Of a DNA stretch of 64,000 bases, positions 45,067 through 54,018 are shown one piece after another. The translations under genes and the position numbers were made by a program. Numbering within the stretch: position 1 is the stretch's first letter; every line of letters begins with the position of its first letter. Source of the DNA: Candidatus Pantoea formicae (lineage in GTDB: Bacteria > Pseudomonadota > Gammaproteobacteria > Enterobacterales > Enterobacteriaceae); NCBI RefSeq assembly GCF_011752625.1, contig NZ_VWXD01000009.1, forward strand, positions 1 through 64,000, written 5' to 3'. The notes beneath the pieces were generated by a model. The model did not search any database and was not told the origin of the DNA. It saw only the letters and a program-made list of their open reading frames with translations.

Positions 45067-46857
45067 ATGAATGACAGACTTACCTTTCCGTATGTGCGTA
45101 ACGTGCTGGCGGTGTTTTTAATTTTTTTCGCCGGCCTGACGCAGGCCGAAGCGGCCCTGCAGTCCTTAACGCCCGTGAGGCCGGTAATGTCCTGCAGCAC
45201 TTTAGGAGCAACCCGTATTAATGAGGGCGTAGATGCAGGAGTCAGCATCAACTCGGCGCGGGAGCTGAAAACCTCACAGGGCACTTTCTGTCTGGTCAGC
45301 GCAACACTTTCACCGTCAGTCGGGGTTCAGGTCGCTTTACCTGAAGATAAGTGGACGCAGCGCCTGCTTCAGGTGGGCTGCGGAGGCCTGTGTGGCCAGA
45401 TTAACCTCGGGTTGTCCGATGCAAAAGGCTGCATACCGGCGATGAACGGTGAATTTGCCGTATCCTCAACCGACATGGGCCACTCGGGCAGTATGATGGA
45501 CGCCGCCTGGGCGCTTGACCCCCAGAAACGTATTGATTTTGCCTACCGCGCGCAGCATGTTACGGCACAATTTACAAAAGCGGTTATCCGGACTTTCTAC
45601 GGACAACCGCAACAATATGCCTATTTCATGGGGTGCTCAGACGGAGGGCGTGAGGCGCTGATGGAGGCCCAGCGCTACCCTGAAGATTTTAACGGAATAA
45701 GCGCGGGCGCACCCGCTGCGTGGTTTTCAACGCAGAACTCATTTTTCCACGGCTGGAACGTCACGGCGAATCTGCGTGCAGACGGTACGCCTGTCCTGCT
45801 TCAGAGTCGCCTTGCGCTGCTCCATGAAGCAGTAATAACACACTGCCCTTCGGTTTCCGGCGTCAGTGACGGCTTGCTGGAAAATCCTTTCGCCTGCCAT
45901 TTTTCACGGACCTGGATAAGCCAGTGCGCGCCTGGTGAGCAGGATAAAAGCGCCTGCATGACTTCAGAAGAGCTTAAGGTTGCTGATAACCTTTACCGCG
46001 GCGCACATGATGACATGGGAAATCAGTTTGTTCCGGCGGGGCTGCCAGCCGGCTCCGAGTTGCGATGGCCGGTTCCTGCTAAAGCAGGGGAACGTTCAAT
46101 GTCGGAAATGATGGCGCTGCCTGCTCTGCAGTACATTTTACTGCCCGGTGGAAAGCAGTCGCTGAATCAGATCTCCGACTTTGCTTTCAATCGCGAAAAC
46201 TTCAGAAGGGTTGCGGAGCTGGCGCCGCTTTATAACGCCACAAATACCAATCTGGAACCTTTCAGAGCCACAGGCGGCCGACTGATCCTCTGGCATGGAC
46301 TGGCGGATGATTCGATCACCCCCGCCGGCACCGTTGACTATTTCCGGGGAGTCCAGGAAAAGTTAGGGATAAAGAAGACGGATTCATTTATGCGTCTTTT
46401 CCTGCTGCCGGGTGTGGCGCACTGCGGTAACGGTGAGGGGCCGGACCAGGTCGACCTGCTTTCGGCGCTAATGGACTGGACGGAGAAAGGCGTGGCGCCG
46501 GACAGTCTGATCGCAGGTAAAACAGCATCCATGGAGCAGCAACCTTCTGGACCGCCTGCGGGAACCCCTCCGGACAAGGCAGGCACTCAGGACGCATCCG
46601 CGCATTTTCACGGGGAACAGAAGCAGGGGCTGCCTTATGCAGAAGCCCCTGCGGCCTTCACCATGACGCGGCCGATATTTCATTACCCATATGTGGCACG
46701 TTATCGCGGAAAGGGAGACCCACGCAACGCCGCTAATTATGTCCCGGTGCGAGCGGACTACGGTAGCCTGAGGACGGTCTCTCCTGTAAGCAGCCTGCTG
46801 GGGTCTGATAACCAGCGCGCGTACAGCGTAGTTAATGGCAGGCTGGTCTCCCGGTGA
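45067..46857 (+). CDS. Tannase/feruloyl esterase family secreted hydrolase (copy 2)
   Basis: About 596 aa, closely similar over the whole length to the 19831-21618 protein. Signal peptide (FLIFFAGLTQAEAA). The CS-D-HC set is intact: GCSDGGRE, WHGLADDSI, GVAHCGNGEG. Expected role: cleavage of aryl ester bonds of plant phenolics in the periplasm or outside. Start ATG 45067 behind GGAGCCGCAA. Unlike copy 1 it is followed by envelope-related genes. Confidence 0.9.
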   Translation: MNDRLTFPYVRNVLAVFLIFFAGLTQAEAALQSLTPVRPVMSCSTLGATRINEGVDAGVSINSARELKTSQGTFCLVSATLSPSVGVQVALPEDKWTQRLLQVGCGGLCGQINLGLSDAKGCIPAMNGEFAVSSTDMGHSGSMMDAAWALDPQKRIDFAYRAQHVTAQFTKAVIRTFYGQPQQYAYFMGCSDGGREALMEAQRYPEDFNGISAGAPAAWFSTQNSFFHGWNVTANLRADGTPVLLQSRLALLHEAVITHCPSVSGVSDGLLENPFACHFSRTWISQCAPGEQDKSACMTSEELKVADNLYRGAHDDMGNQFVPAGLPAGSELRWPVPAKAGERSMSEMMALPALQYILLPGGKQSLNQISDFAFNRENFRRVAELAPLYNATNTNLEPFRATGGRLILWHGLADDSITPAGTVDYFRGVQEKLGIKKTDSFMRLFLLPGVAHCGNGEGPDQVDLLSALMDWTEKGVAPDSLIAGKTASMEQQPSGPPAGTPPDKAGTQDASAHFHGEQKQGLPYAEAPAAFTMTRPIFHYPYVARYRGKGDPRNAANYVPVRADYGSLRTVSPVSSLLGSDNQRAYSVVNGRLVSR

Positions 46858-47063
46858 CAGGGTTGTAAGGCTGACTGAGGGCGTAAAGAGAATATCACTC
46901 TTCTGTTAAGTCAGGGGGCTGCGGGTCCTGGTCACGCCATGACGTGATCAGGTTCACCCATATTTATGAAAAACTTCAATAATTTTACGATGCCTTAGCA
47001 GGTTACCGCAGGAAAAGATTTTCAGTCCGTATAAGCTTTATTTTTTACATGTGAGCTGATGAA

Positions 47064-47822
47064 TTGAAAGTACTGACCTTATTGCGCGGCCTTCCATTGT
47101 TTTCCCTGAGCTTTTTTTCGGCCGGGGCCATGGCCAGCGTCGACATTTTTACCGTTCCTGATGATCCTTCCACGGCTAAAAGTGATTTTGCAGGTAACGT
47201 TCAGGGCAGCTACGCCCATCAGGGAGGTAATTCCCGGACATCTACTATTTCGGCTGATTCAACGCTGACCTGGTTTGATAAGGCGAACGCTTACAGCCTC
47301 TGGGGAGAAGCTTACAACTACAGCTCTGATGACACCCGTTCCTCTGAGAAATATCAAGCGGGCCTGCGCCTACGGCATAACCTGGACGGCAAAAATTTCC
47401 TTTTCGGACAGAGCGGGTGGTCAGGCGACAGATTCAACGGCTACCGTGGCCGCTACACCACGGTAGCCGGATACGGCAGGCAGATATTCAGCGGGCCGCT
47501 TCATACTCTGCGCGCTGAGGTCGGCCCTGGCGTCAGGCATGATGAGTTCACTGACGGAAGCGGAACGACCAATGCGCTTGCCTATACTGCGCTGAGCTAT
47601 TCTTACAAGCTCACTGACGCCGCTTATTTCATCCAAGGCGTTTCTGTGCTTGCTTCGAGAGATTCCACGCTTAATTCCGAAACCGGCATAAGAATTGATC
47701 TGAATAAAAGGTTCGCCCTGAAAGTGACATATAACTACACGCATAATTCAAAGCCGCCTTCCACCGCGCCGGACAAAACCGACACAAAAACGCAGGTTTC
47801 CATTGTATATAACATTCCCTGA
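47064..47822 (+). CDS. DUF481-family (YdiY-like) outer-membrane barrel protein
   Basis: 252 aa. Signal peptide (LPLFSLSFFSAGAMA), then alternating-residue beta strands throughout (for example YSLWGEAYNYSSDD and ALKVTYNYTHNS), ending VSIVYNIP. This is the DUF481/YdiY pattern, small barrels of unknown function sometimes induced by salt. The start is TTG at 47064 with GTGAGCTGATG upstream; no better in-frame ATG exists. Confidence 0.7.
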   Translation: MKVLTLLRGLPLFSLSFFSAGAMASVDIFTVPDDPSTAKSDFAGNVQGSYAHQGGNSRTSTISADSTLTWFDKANAYSLWGEAYNYSSDDTRSSEKYQAGLRLRHNLDGKNFLFGQSGWSGDRFNGYRGRYTTVAGYGRQIFSGPLHTLRAEVGPGVRHDEFTDGSGTTNALAYTALSYSYKLTDAAYFIQGVSVLASRDSTLNSETGIRIDLNKRFALKVTYNYTHNSKPPSTAPDKTDTKTQVSIVYNIP

Positions 47823-47943
47823 CACAGGGATCTTTCAGTCCGCCATCAGGGCAACCACTTTCGTTGCCCTGATGGCCACTTATCACATCACACACTCAGC
47901 AGACCTCCGGTCTGATACGCTGAGACCTTCTGAGGAGAGGTAA

Positions 47944-48111
47944 ATGAGAAAAATAGTTCTGCTGTTACTGGCGTTAAGCTGCACAGCATCACTTTCAGGC
48001 TGCGTATGGCCGTGGTGGGGCCCGGGCGGCGGGCCCGCGCAGGGGCCCGCGCAGGGGCCCGGAGGGGGCGGTCCGGGTGGAGGTGGACCTGGCGGAGGCG
48101 GTCCAGGCTGA
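47944..48111 (+). CDS. Small Gly/Pro-rich lipoprotein
   Basis: 55 aa from ATG 47944, behind GAGGAGAGGTAA. It has a lipoprotein signal with lipobox LSGC (Cys about residue 20) after VLLLLALSCTAS. The mature part is only VWPWWGPGGG followed by PAQGPAQG and three GGGGP repeats, so it looks like a flexible tether. Related short Gly-Pro lipoproteins occur in enterobacteria; function unknown. The repeat DNA (GGCGGAGGCGGTCC-type) is prone to slippage. Confidence 0.75.
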   Translation: MRKIVLLLLALSCTASLSGCVWPWWGPGGGPAQGPAQGPGGGGPGGGGPGGGGPG

Positions 48112-48187
48112 CGGTCATTATCTGCGAAATACAGACAGCAGGCAGAGTCAGCATTCTGCCTGCTTATGAAAGCACAAGCGGCATGAA

Positions 48188-48525
48188 GCAGTCATGTCGC
48201 TCGCGGAGAACAGATCCACTTCAGTGGCGTAAATGATGAAGAACGTTTACCTGCCTTCCGGGTCACCGCCAGGCCCCCTTCTCTCACGGGCCATAAGGTC
48301 ACCGAAAACGACGTAAGGCAATTCCTTGAATATCATAATTGTCCGGGAAAGCTGGGACTCTACACCCGCGTCGGCGGTGGCCACTATCCGCTCAGCCGGC
48401 TTAACCCAAGCGAAAAAGAATTCTGGATAATGGCAGAAGACTATTGCCGGACTTACAGTGTTCCGGTGACCTTATTTCTGCGTATTGTCAGTCCCTTTAT
48501 CAGCGCAGTGCCGAAAGAAAAATGA
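48188..48525 (+). pseudogene. 5'-truncated hypothetical gene
   Basis: A frame without any usable start codon encodes GEQIHFSGVNDEERLPAFRV, then LEYHNCPGKLGLYTRVGGGH and EDYCRTYSVPVTLFLRIVS, to TGA 48523-48525. Coding quality is good but no ATG, GTG or TTG is in frame after the upstream stop near 48185. Family not recognised. Confidence 0.45.
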
Positions 48526-48825
48526 CGTGTACAAATACTGTTTTGGCAGGAGTGTAACTTTTCTATCTCACCTGTATTAACCGTATTTTGCCTTACCGCG
48601 ATTGCCCAGCGCTTCAGTGCAGATGTCTGAGGTCATGATTCCAGCAGATTGAACATATTTGGTTATGCTTTGAGTGAAAAGTATCTATGGGCCACTGACA
48701 ATGTACGAACTGTAAGCCTTTTGCACTGAATATGAAATTCAGTGAAAAGCCGGGATGCCTCGCTGAACGTAAATGATTACGCGGAATCTGACCATCCGTT
48801 AATCATTTCAGAGAGGTAATTTAAG
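48526..48825. other. Intergenic, probable promoter region
   Basis: 300 bases, AT-rich, no gene seen. Precedes the GT9-lptE pair. Confidence 0.4.
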
Positions 48826-49869
48826 GTGAAGATACTGGTCATCTGCAGAGATAACATCGGCGACAGCATACTTGCCACGCCCCTCATAGTACACCTGTCC
48901 ACTATCCACGGAGCGACCACAGATGTGCTGACAAACAGCTATGCCTCGCCGGTGTTCAGCCATAATCCGCATATCCGTAAAGTGCATGAGTACAGCAAAT
49001 CCAAACACTGTAAAAACCTGATCAGCGTTATCGTGGCTGCTGCCGTACGATTAAAAACCATATTCAGGCTGAGAAAGGAAAAATATGACGCGGTGATTAT
49101 CGCTAAATCGTCCTGGGATCCGCATTCGGTCAAGTGGGCTGCCGGCATAGGCGCAAAGCGCGTTATCGCATTCGGGGATGAAGCCCATCCGCTGATTGAC
49201 AGGCTTGTGTCCCGGGCTGAAGGCACCCTGCACGTTGCTGAAAGGCTTTTCAGGCTGGCTGCAGCCGTAACGGACGTACCGCCGCTGCGCCGGTTTAACC
49301 CCGGGAAGAGCAGCGTCTACCCGGCCCCTGAGCTGGTAACGAAGTTCAGGATGACCTGTGACGTTGCGCCGGGCGAGCGTATCATTGCCCTGCAGATAAG
49401 CGCACGAAAACCGGCCCAACAGTGGTCTGCGAGTAACTTTATCACGCTTGCCCGCCTTATCGCTGAGCGCTACAGATGCCGCATGTTTCTATTCTGGTCA
49501 CCCGGCGACAGCTCGAACCCCATGCACCCGGGCGACGACATTAAGGCGGAATACATCACCGGACTGGCGGCACGTTACGGACTTGAGGCCGTGCCTACCC
49601 GCACGCTGGAAGAACTCAAAGCTGCGCTCTCCCTGTGTTCAGCAGTGGTGAGCAGCGACGGGGGGGCTGTACATGTTGCAGCCGCGCTCGGATTACCGGT
49701 CGTGGCATTATATGGCAACAGCGATCCGGCACACTGGCATCCATGGCATGTGCCTCATCAGGCTCTGCGGGGCAGCCGTGAACACGTCAATGATATCAGC
49801 CCGGAAAACGTTATGAATGCGATCGTTCCGCTTATCAGCCCGGCAGGTGAGCAAGGAGCCAGCGTATGA
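48826..49869 (+). CDS. GT9-family glycosyltransferase (heptosyltransferase-like)
   Basis: 347 aa, cytoplasmic GT-B enzyme of the ADP-heptose:LPS heptosyltransferase family (GT9). N-terminal RDNIGDSILATPLIVHLS is the acceptor-side motif; the C-terminal nucleotide-sugar site shows SSDGGAVHVAAALGLPVVAL with the conserved His, then WHPWHVPHQAL. Likely adds a sugar to the LPS core, but the sugar and acceptor are unknown. GTG start 48826 behind GAGAGGTAA. Overlaps the lptE-like gene by 4 bases (ATGA). Confidence 0.88.
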   Translation: MKILVICRDNIGDSILATPLIVHLSTIHGATTDVLTNSYASPVFSHNPHIRKVHEYSKSKHCKNLISVIVAAAVRLKTIFRLRKEKYDAVIIAKSSWDPHSVKWAAGIGAKRVIAFGDEAHPLIDRLVSRAEGTLHVAERLFRLAAAVTDVPPLRRFNPGKSSVYPAPELVTKFRMTCDVAPGERIIALQISARKPAQQWSASNFITLARLIAERYRCRMFLFWSPGDSSNPMHPGDDIKAEYITGLAARYGLEAVPTRTLEELKAALSLCSAVVSSDGGAVHVAAALGLPVVALYGNSDPAHWHPWHVPHQALRGSREHVNDISPENVMNAIVPLISPAGEQGASV

Positions 49870-50501
49870 AGTTGTGCCTCGCGTACCAGTGCCTGAAGTC
49901 GGCCATGGAAAATCCGGCCAGCCTGCGGGTGGCGCTGGCTGTTTTCACAGAAAACCTGAGAATGCTGAGCAGGCACAGCGCCGTTCTTTTTGTCCGTTTA
50001 GTGATGCCGGGGGCGGTACTGCTCCTGTGCGGTTGCGGCTTTCACCGGCATGGACACATCCGCGGGGGAAAGACAATATCAGTCAGTCTGACAACAACAG
50101 ATCCTTACGGGCCCTACGCTCGAGCGGTCAGGCGTGAACTCAGGCTGGACGGCATAGAAGTGATGCGTAATGGCAGTGATGCCACGCCGGAAACGGTCAG
50201 GGTGGATCTGATTTCTTCCCGGGTAGGATCGGATACTGCGTCAGTATTCATTAACGGCAGTACGGCGGAATATGAAATGGTTATGGATGCCCGCGTCAGC
50301 ATTACCGCACCTGGCTGCTCAACCGTGAGCGTCAGCATCAGGCCCCACAAGTCATATATCAATTATACCAGTGGGGCGCTGGCGGTGGATGCGGCGAAAG
50401 AAGTTTACACAGAAGAGATGTATCAGCAGGCTGCTATGATGATCAGTCGCCGTGTACTGGCTATATGGGATAAGCACAACACGTGTCGTCAGCCATCCTG
50501 A
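49866..50501 (+). CDS. LptE (RlpB) paralogue, LPS-assembly lipoprotein
   Basis: 211 aa. The C-terminal 150 residues align with LptE: DPYGPYARAVRRELRLDGIE, then DTASVFINGSTAEYEMVMDA, ITAPG and KEVYTEEMYQQAAMMISRR. LptE plugs LptD and aids LPS insertion in the outer membrane. A lipobox LLCGC with Cys at residue 57 is preceded by a hydrophobic stretch; the 38 residues before that are unusual and absent from normal LptE. The start is decided by AAGGAGCC and the 4-base overlap with the GT9 gene; an internal start at codon 33 would give a conventional signal peptide but has no ribosome site. No lptD is visible nearby. Confidence 0.82.
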   Translation: MKLCLAYQCLKSAMENPASLRVALAVFTENLRMLSRHSAVLFVRLVMPGAVLLLCGCGFHRHGHIRGGKTISVSLTTTDPYGPYARAVRRELRLDGIEVMRNGSDATPETVRVDLISSRVGSDTASVFINGSTAEYEMVMDARVSITAPGCSTVSVSIRPHKSYINYTSGALAVDAAKEVYTEEMYQQAAMMISRRVLAIWDKHNTCRQPS

Positions 50502-50505
50502 CAGG

Positions 50506-50530
50506 TTCAGGGACCCGTCAGGTCCCTGAA
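50506..50530. terminator. Convergent terminator hairpin
   Basis: TTCAGGGACC-CGTCA-GGTCCCTGAA between the 3' ends of the lptE-like gene and the minus-strand TonB receptor gene. Confidence 0.75.
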
Positions 50531-50538
50531 GCCGTCCA

Positions 50539-52839
50539 TCAGAAATGCAGTCCGAGCTCCATATAGTAGGTGCGTCCTGATTCATTATACGTCCGGGCAC
50601 CTGCGCCGTAAGCGTAAGTGCCTGAGCTGCCGGTCGTGGTTGAATTGCCTTCTCTGAAGTGGCGTTTATCGAGAAGATTGTCAATCCCGGCTGTCAGGTC
50701 GACATATTTATTAATACTGTACACGGCGCTGGCGCCAAACAGGGCATAAGGGGATACCTGCCACGTTTCGCTGCCGGAGGTGGCTTCTCCTTTGTAATTA
50801 TACTTTTTGGGCTTCTGCTTTCCGTACCAGGTCATCGTCCCCTGCACGGCTAACTTTTCAGTCGCCTGCCAGTCTGCCGTAGAATTCAGGGTAAACTTAG
50901 GGATTACGGTCAGGTAATCACCTGTGGTCTTATTTTTATTCTCAATAATATAAGTCAGATTGTTTTTGACATTAACTGTCTCACTGACCGGGAAGTTGAA
51001 GGTTCCCTCCACTCCCTGGACAACAGCCTTAGGCACGTTCTCCCACTTGTAAACATCGGATGTGCCATTAGAGTATGCGGCAGAGTAGCCCGCCTCAATT
51101 TTATTATGGTAGTCGTTGCGATACCATGTCAGCCCGGCCTGTACACCTTCATGCTTGTATTCAATACCGATTTCCTTGTTGACGCTGGTCTCTGCTTTCA
51201 GATCGCTGTTTCCCTGCAGATAGCAGCTTCCTGAGCTAGCGTAACAACCATTTCCGCTGCTGTAGAGCAGATAGTTCGGGTTAGTCTGGTAGAGATTTGG
51301 CGCTTTCCAGGCGCGGGCGATGCCCATTTTCAGGGTGAAGTCGTCGCCCAGATCCTGGGAGAGATTGAGGGCCGGACTGAAGTTACTGCCGGTGATGGTC
51401 TGATAGTTAAAACGCAGTCCCGGGGTCAGTTTGGTCGAGTCTGTAAGCTCAATATTATCCTCTGTATAAAGACTGTAAATATCGGCTGAGCTGTAGGCGC
51501 TACGTCCCGAGCTGGAAACCCCGGAAACGCTGCCGCCGGAACTCGTCGACTGGGTATTTGAGGTTGGATCTTTCATGGACTGGTGGTTCATTTCAGCACC
51601 CAACGTAAGTGTCTGCGGTACTCCTGCCTCAAACGGTATGCTGACGTCTGAATGCAGATTAGTGTCATTCAGATAAATAGTTGAAAACCCTGTGTCAGAC
51701 GTACTGAACATGCCTTCAACGCCACCCGATAATCCTTCATTAAGCCGGCGGTTACGGGTCTTTTCAAACTGAATATAGTTGCTGGTAGTTACGCCATTAT
51801 CCCAGGAACCGGTATATTTCAGGCTCAGACTCTGACGATAAATAACGTTTGTTTCTTTACCGTAGTAGGATTTAGTAAGCGTACTGGAGTTGGTGTTCTG
51901 GGTATCGCCTGCGTAAAGATTGCCCTGCCGGCTAAATCCGGCTTCAAGCTCAAAGGCTTGCCGGGGCATAAATTCCCAGCGCAGGGCAGCACCAATATTT
52001 TTATTAATAACCCCTTCACGCCCCGCAGGATACTGCCCGGCATACTTGCCGGTTCTGGCTGCTTCATGACCGCTGTTAATATCCTGCGCGTCAGCCTGTG
52101 TCTTACCCCAGTTCCCGTAAAGCCGCGCCGTCAGGTTATCGGCGATTTCTCCACTGAGGCTGGCGCTGTAGCGCTTTGTTGAACCTTCTGACTTGTGCTC
52201 CGGTGCATTGAAATAGGTGTTAAAGTTACCGTGCCACTCGCGTGTCGCTGGTTTGGTGATGATATTTACCACCCCTCCCATGGCTCCATTGCCGTAGAGT
52301 GCAGCGGCAGGTCCACGTATAACCTCGATACGCTCAATCATTTCAGGCGGCACCCAGTTGCTGTCGCCACGGGTATCCCGCTCGCCCCGCCATCCGTAGC
52401 GCACCGAGTTGCGGCTGCTGACCGGCATTCCGTCTATTAGAATCAGTGTGTTTTCCGGCCCCATACCCCGGATATCGATCTGACGGTTGTTACCGCGCTG
52501 GCCGCTGGCAGAGTTGCCGGTCAGATTAACGCCGGGCATGGTGCGAATCATCTCTGACACGTCTCTTTGTACGGGATGCTTTTTCAGTGCATCACTTTCA
52601 ATAATGGACACGCCGGGTGCCTGAAGTGTCTGCTCGCGGGCGGTCACCGTGAGTGTATTTTCCTTTACAGAGTTTTTGCGTGCTGAAATTTGCAATGACG
52701 AATCTTGCGTTGTCTGCTGGGTGGTCTGAGAAACTACAGTAGCATCACTGACCTGCAGCTCTGCCCTGACAGGGGAAAAGAGGCCGATACAGACGGAAGT
52801 CATAATCAATGAATTATTCAATAGCGGTTTATTGCACAC
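50539..52839 (-). CDS. TonB-dependent siderophore receptor, FepA/IroN type
   Basis: 766-aa outer-membrane receptor. Signal peptide (SVCIGLFSPVRA), a TonB-box-like ENTLTVTA, a plug with RTMPGVNLTGNSASGQRGNN, RQIDIRGMGPENTLILIDGM and IERIEVIRGPAAALYGNGAM, then a 22-strand barrel ending YYMELGLHF, with terminal Phe as required by BAM. The sequence follows FepA/PfeA/IroN receptors for catecholate siderophores. A Ser/Gly-rich loop (STSSGGSVSGVSSSGRS) is notable. The start is GTG 52839 behind CCGGAAA. A Fur-like box lies about 50 bp upstream, so iron regulation is likely. Confidence 0.92.
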   Translation of the reverse strand: MCNKPLLNNSLIMTSVCIGLFSPVRAELQVSDATVVSQTTQQTTQDSSLQISARKNSVKENTLTVTAREQTLQAPGVSIIESDALKKHPVQRDVSEMIRTMPGVNLTGNSASGQRGNNRQIDIRGMGPENTLILIDGMPVSSRNSVRYGWRGERDTRGDSNWVPPEMIERIEVIRGPAAALYGNGAMGGVVNIITKPATREWHGNFNTYFNAPEHKSEGSTKRYSASLSGEIADNLTARLYGNWGKTQADAQDINSGHEAARTGKYAGQYPAGREGVINKNIGAALRWEFMPRQAFELEAGFSRQGNLYAGDTQNTNSSTLTKSYYGKETNVIYRQSLSLKYTGSWDNGVTTSNYIQFEKTRNRRLNEGLSGGVEGMFSTSDTGFSTIYLNDTNLHSDVSIPFEAGVPQTLTLGAEMNHQSMKDPTSNTQSTSSGGSVSGVSSSGRSAYSSADIYSLYTEDNIELTDSTKLTPGLRFNYQTITGSNFSPALNLSQDLGDDFTLKMGIARAWKAPNLYQTNPNYLLYSSGNGCYASSGSCYLQGNSDLKAETSVNKEIGIEYKHEGVQAGLTWYRNDYHNKIEAGYSAAYSNGTSDVYKWENVPKAVVQGVEGTFNFPVSETVNVKNNLTYIIENKNKTTGDYLTVIPKFTLNSTADWQATEKLAVQGTMTWYGKQKPKKYNYKGEATSGSETWQVSPYALFGASAVYSINKYVDLTAGIDNLLDKRHFREGNSTTTGSSGTYAYGAGARTYNESGRTYYMELGLHF

Positions 52840-52887
52840 TTTCCGGATCCAGAGAATATAGTGGAAAAGAACCCTATTATATTCCGG

Positions 52888-52902
52888 TGAGAATGATTCT
52901 CA
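52888..52902 (-). promoter_or_regulatory. Fur-box-like palindrome
   Basis: TGAGAATGATTCTCA, a perfect palindrome around one base, close to the core of Fur sites, 49 bp upstream of the TonB receptor start codon. Confidence 0.75.
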
Positions 52903-53136
52903 GTTAACGTTTCCGTATGGCAGTTGAAAGATATCCGTAATTCAATTGAAAATCATCCAGTGTGTCAGCCGGGGATGGGTGCAGTGGCAAAAATTAAGTA
53001 ATTATGAACCCCAGGCAAGTGAATATTGAATGAATAAATAGCGTAAATTTTGTAAAGAAAAAACAAACGCCGTGAATTTAACAGTTATAAAACTGTCTCT
53101 GAATCATGGAAAAAATTCCAGAAGGAGATATTAAAA

Positions 53137-53172
53137 ATGAATACGTTGTGTGGAAAGATAATGCATGACTAA
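53137..53172 (+). CDS. 11-aa leader peptide for translational coupling
   Basis: A strong ribosome site (GAAGGAGATATTAAAA) precedes ATG 53137, which opens a frame of only 11 codons (MNTLCGKIMHD) that ends at 53172, overlapping the start of the next gene (ATG 53165) by 8 bases. The downstream ATG has no ribosome site of its own, so ribosomes finishing the leader probably start it. Alternatively the pair marks a frameshift. Confidence 0.6.
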   Translation: MNTLCGKIMHD

Positions 53173-53659
53173 GCTCCGTGATAACACACGTTGTGGCGCC
53201 ATAAATTTAATGTTGAATATTTCAGGCTATGATGACGAAACGCTGGTAAATCTGCTCCCTTTGCTGACGGAATTTCGGGTGAAAATTCCGGACCTCCGAT
53301 TGACGTTTTACAACTGTAATGCTGATTACCGCTTTACCCCTGAACTGATACTCTTGCTGGAGAAGCATGTGAAATATAATCTGTTCACACCAACATACTC
53401 AGACGGCGTAAAAATGCTGACTGCCGCGATAAGACGCCAACACGTGATTCTTACGGAAGATAATATGTTGGTGCTTGTTGCCGGCGCGGCGCGGATTAAG
53501 ACCGTCATTTTACCCGACGCAGGCTTGCACCATGCGCAAAGCGATGGTGCTGATTATGAGGGCACAAGATTGATAAGTCATAAAAAAAAGATTTTTATTA
53601 GCAGGCTGAAAAGCGGGCTCATCAACGCAGTGGAAGAGGCAGTATATGAACACTCGTAA
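53165..53659 (+). CDS. Half-length GT9-like protein, 164 aa
   Basis: Not firmly assigned. The C-terminal half (YSDGVKMLTAAIRRQHVILT, then EDNMLVLVAGAARIKTVILP) follows the pattern of the nucleotide-sugar side of GT9 enzymes, where heptosyltransferases have SDGGAVHVAAALG-PVV; here the Gly/His residues are missing. So this may be a non-catalytic single GT-B-like domain. Overlaps the DUF1493 gene by 14 bases, so co-translated. Its expression seems to depend on the leader ORF at 53137. Confidence 0.5.
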   Translation: MTKLRDNTRCGAINLMLNISGYDDETLVNLLPLLTEFRVKIPDLRLTFYNCNADYRFTPELILLLEKHVKYNLFTPTYSDGVKMLTAAIRRQHVILTEDNMLVLVAGAARIKTVILPDAGLHHAQSDGADYEGTRLISHKKKIFISRLKSGLINAVEEAVYEHS

Positions 53660-54017
53660 TACGACTGCCGAGCAAGAAATCCTCAAAATGCTGACCTACT
53701 ACGCCGGAAAAGTTATGGGGCAATCTGTCTTCAGAAAAAGAGATATGCACCTGCTGTGGACCGGAATAAATGAAGTTTATGCAGAAATGTTGATGGACGA
53801 ATTTTTCACCCGCTTTAACGTAGATTCCTCCGGCTACCAGCACGCGTTGTATTTTCCGGCAGACGGCGAGACAAGCCTTTGCATCAATCTTATAAGGTAT
53901 CAGCATGGACAGGAAAGTCGTGCAAAGCCCCTTACGCTCAAGCTTCTTACAGAGTCAGTCCGGGTTGGGTACTGGATAGACAGGCGGGCAGAACCCACCT
54001 GTATAAGGCGGATTTGA
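53646..54017 (+). CDS. DUF1493-family protein
   Basis: 123 aa. EQEILKMLTYYAGKVMG, then LWTGINEVYAEMLMDEFFTR and FNVDSSGYQHALYFPAD resemble the DUF1493 family, whose members have an acyl-carrier-protein-like helical fold and unknown function. In enterobacteria such genes often sit beside acyl-carrier or membrane-protein genes. The start lies inside the preceding gene (overlap of 14 bases). Convergent with the degenerate GT9 gene, whose stop is 1 base away. Confidence 0.65.
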   Translation: MNTRNTTAEQEILKMLTYYAGKVMGQSVFRKRDMHLLWTGINEVYAEMLMDEFFTRFNVDSSGYQHALYFPADGETSLCINLIRYQHGQESRAKPLTLKLLTESVRVGYWIDRRAEPTCIRRI

Positions 54018-54018
54018 A

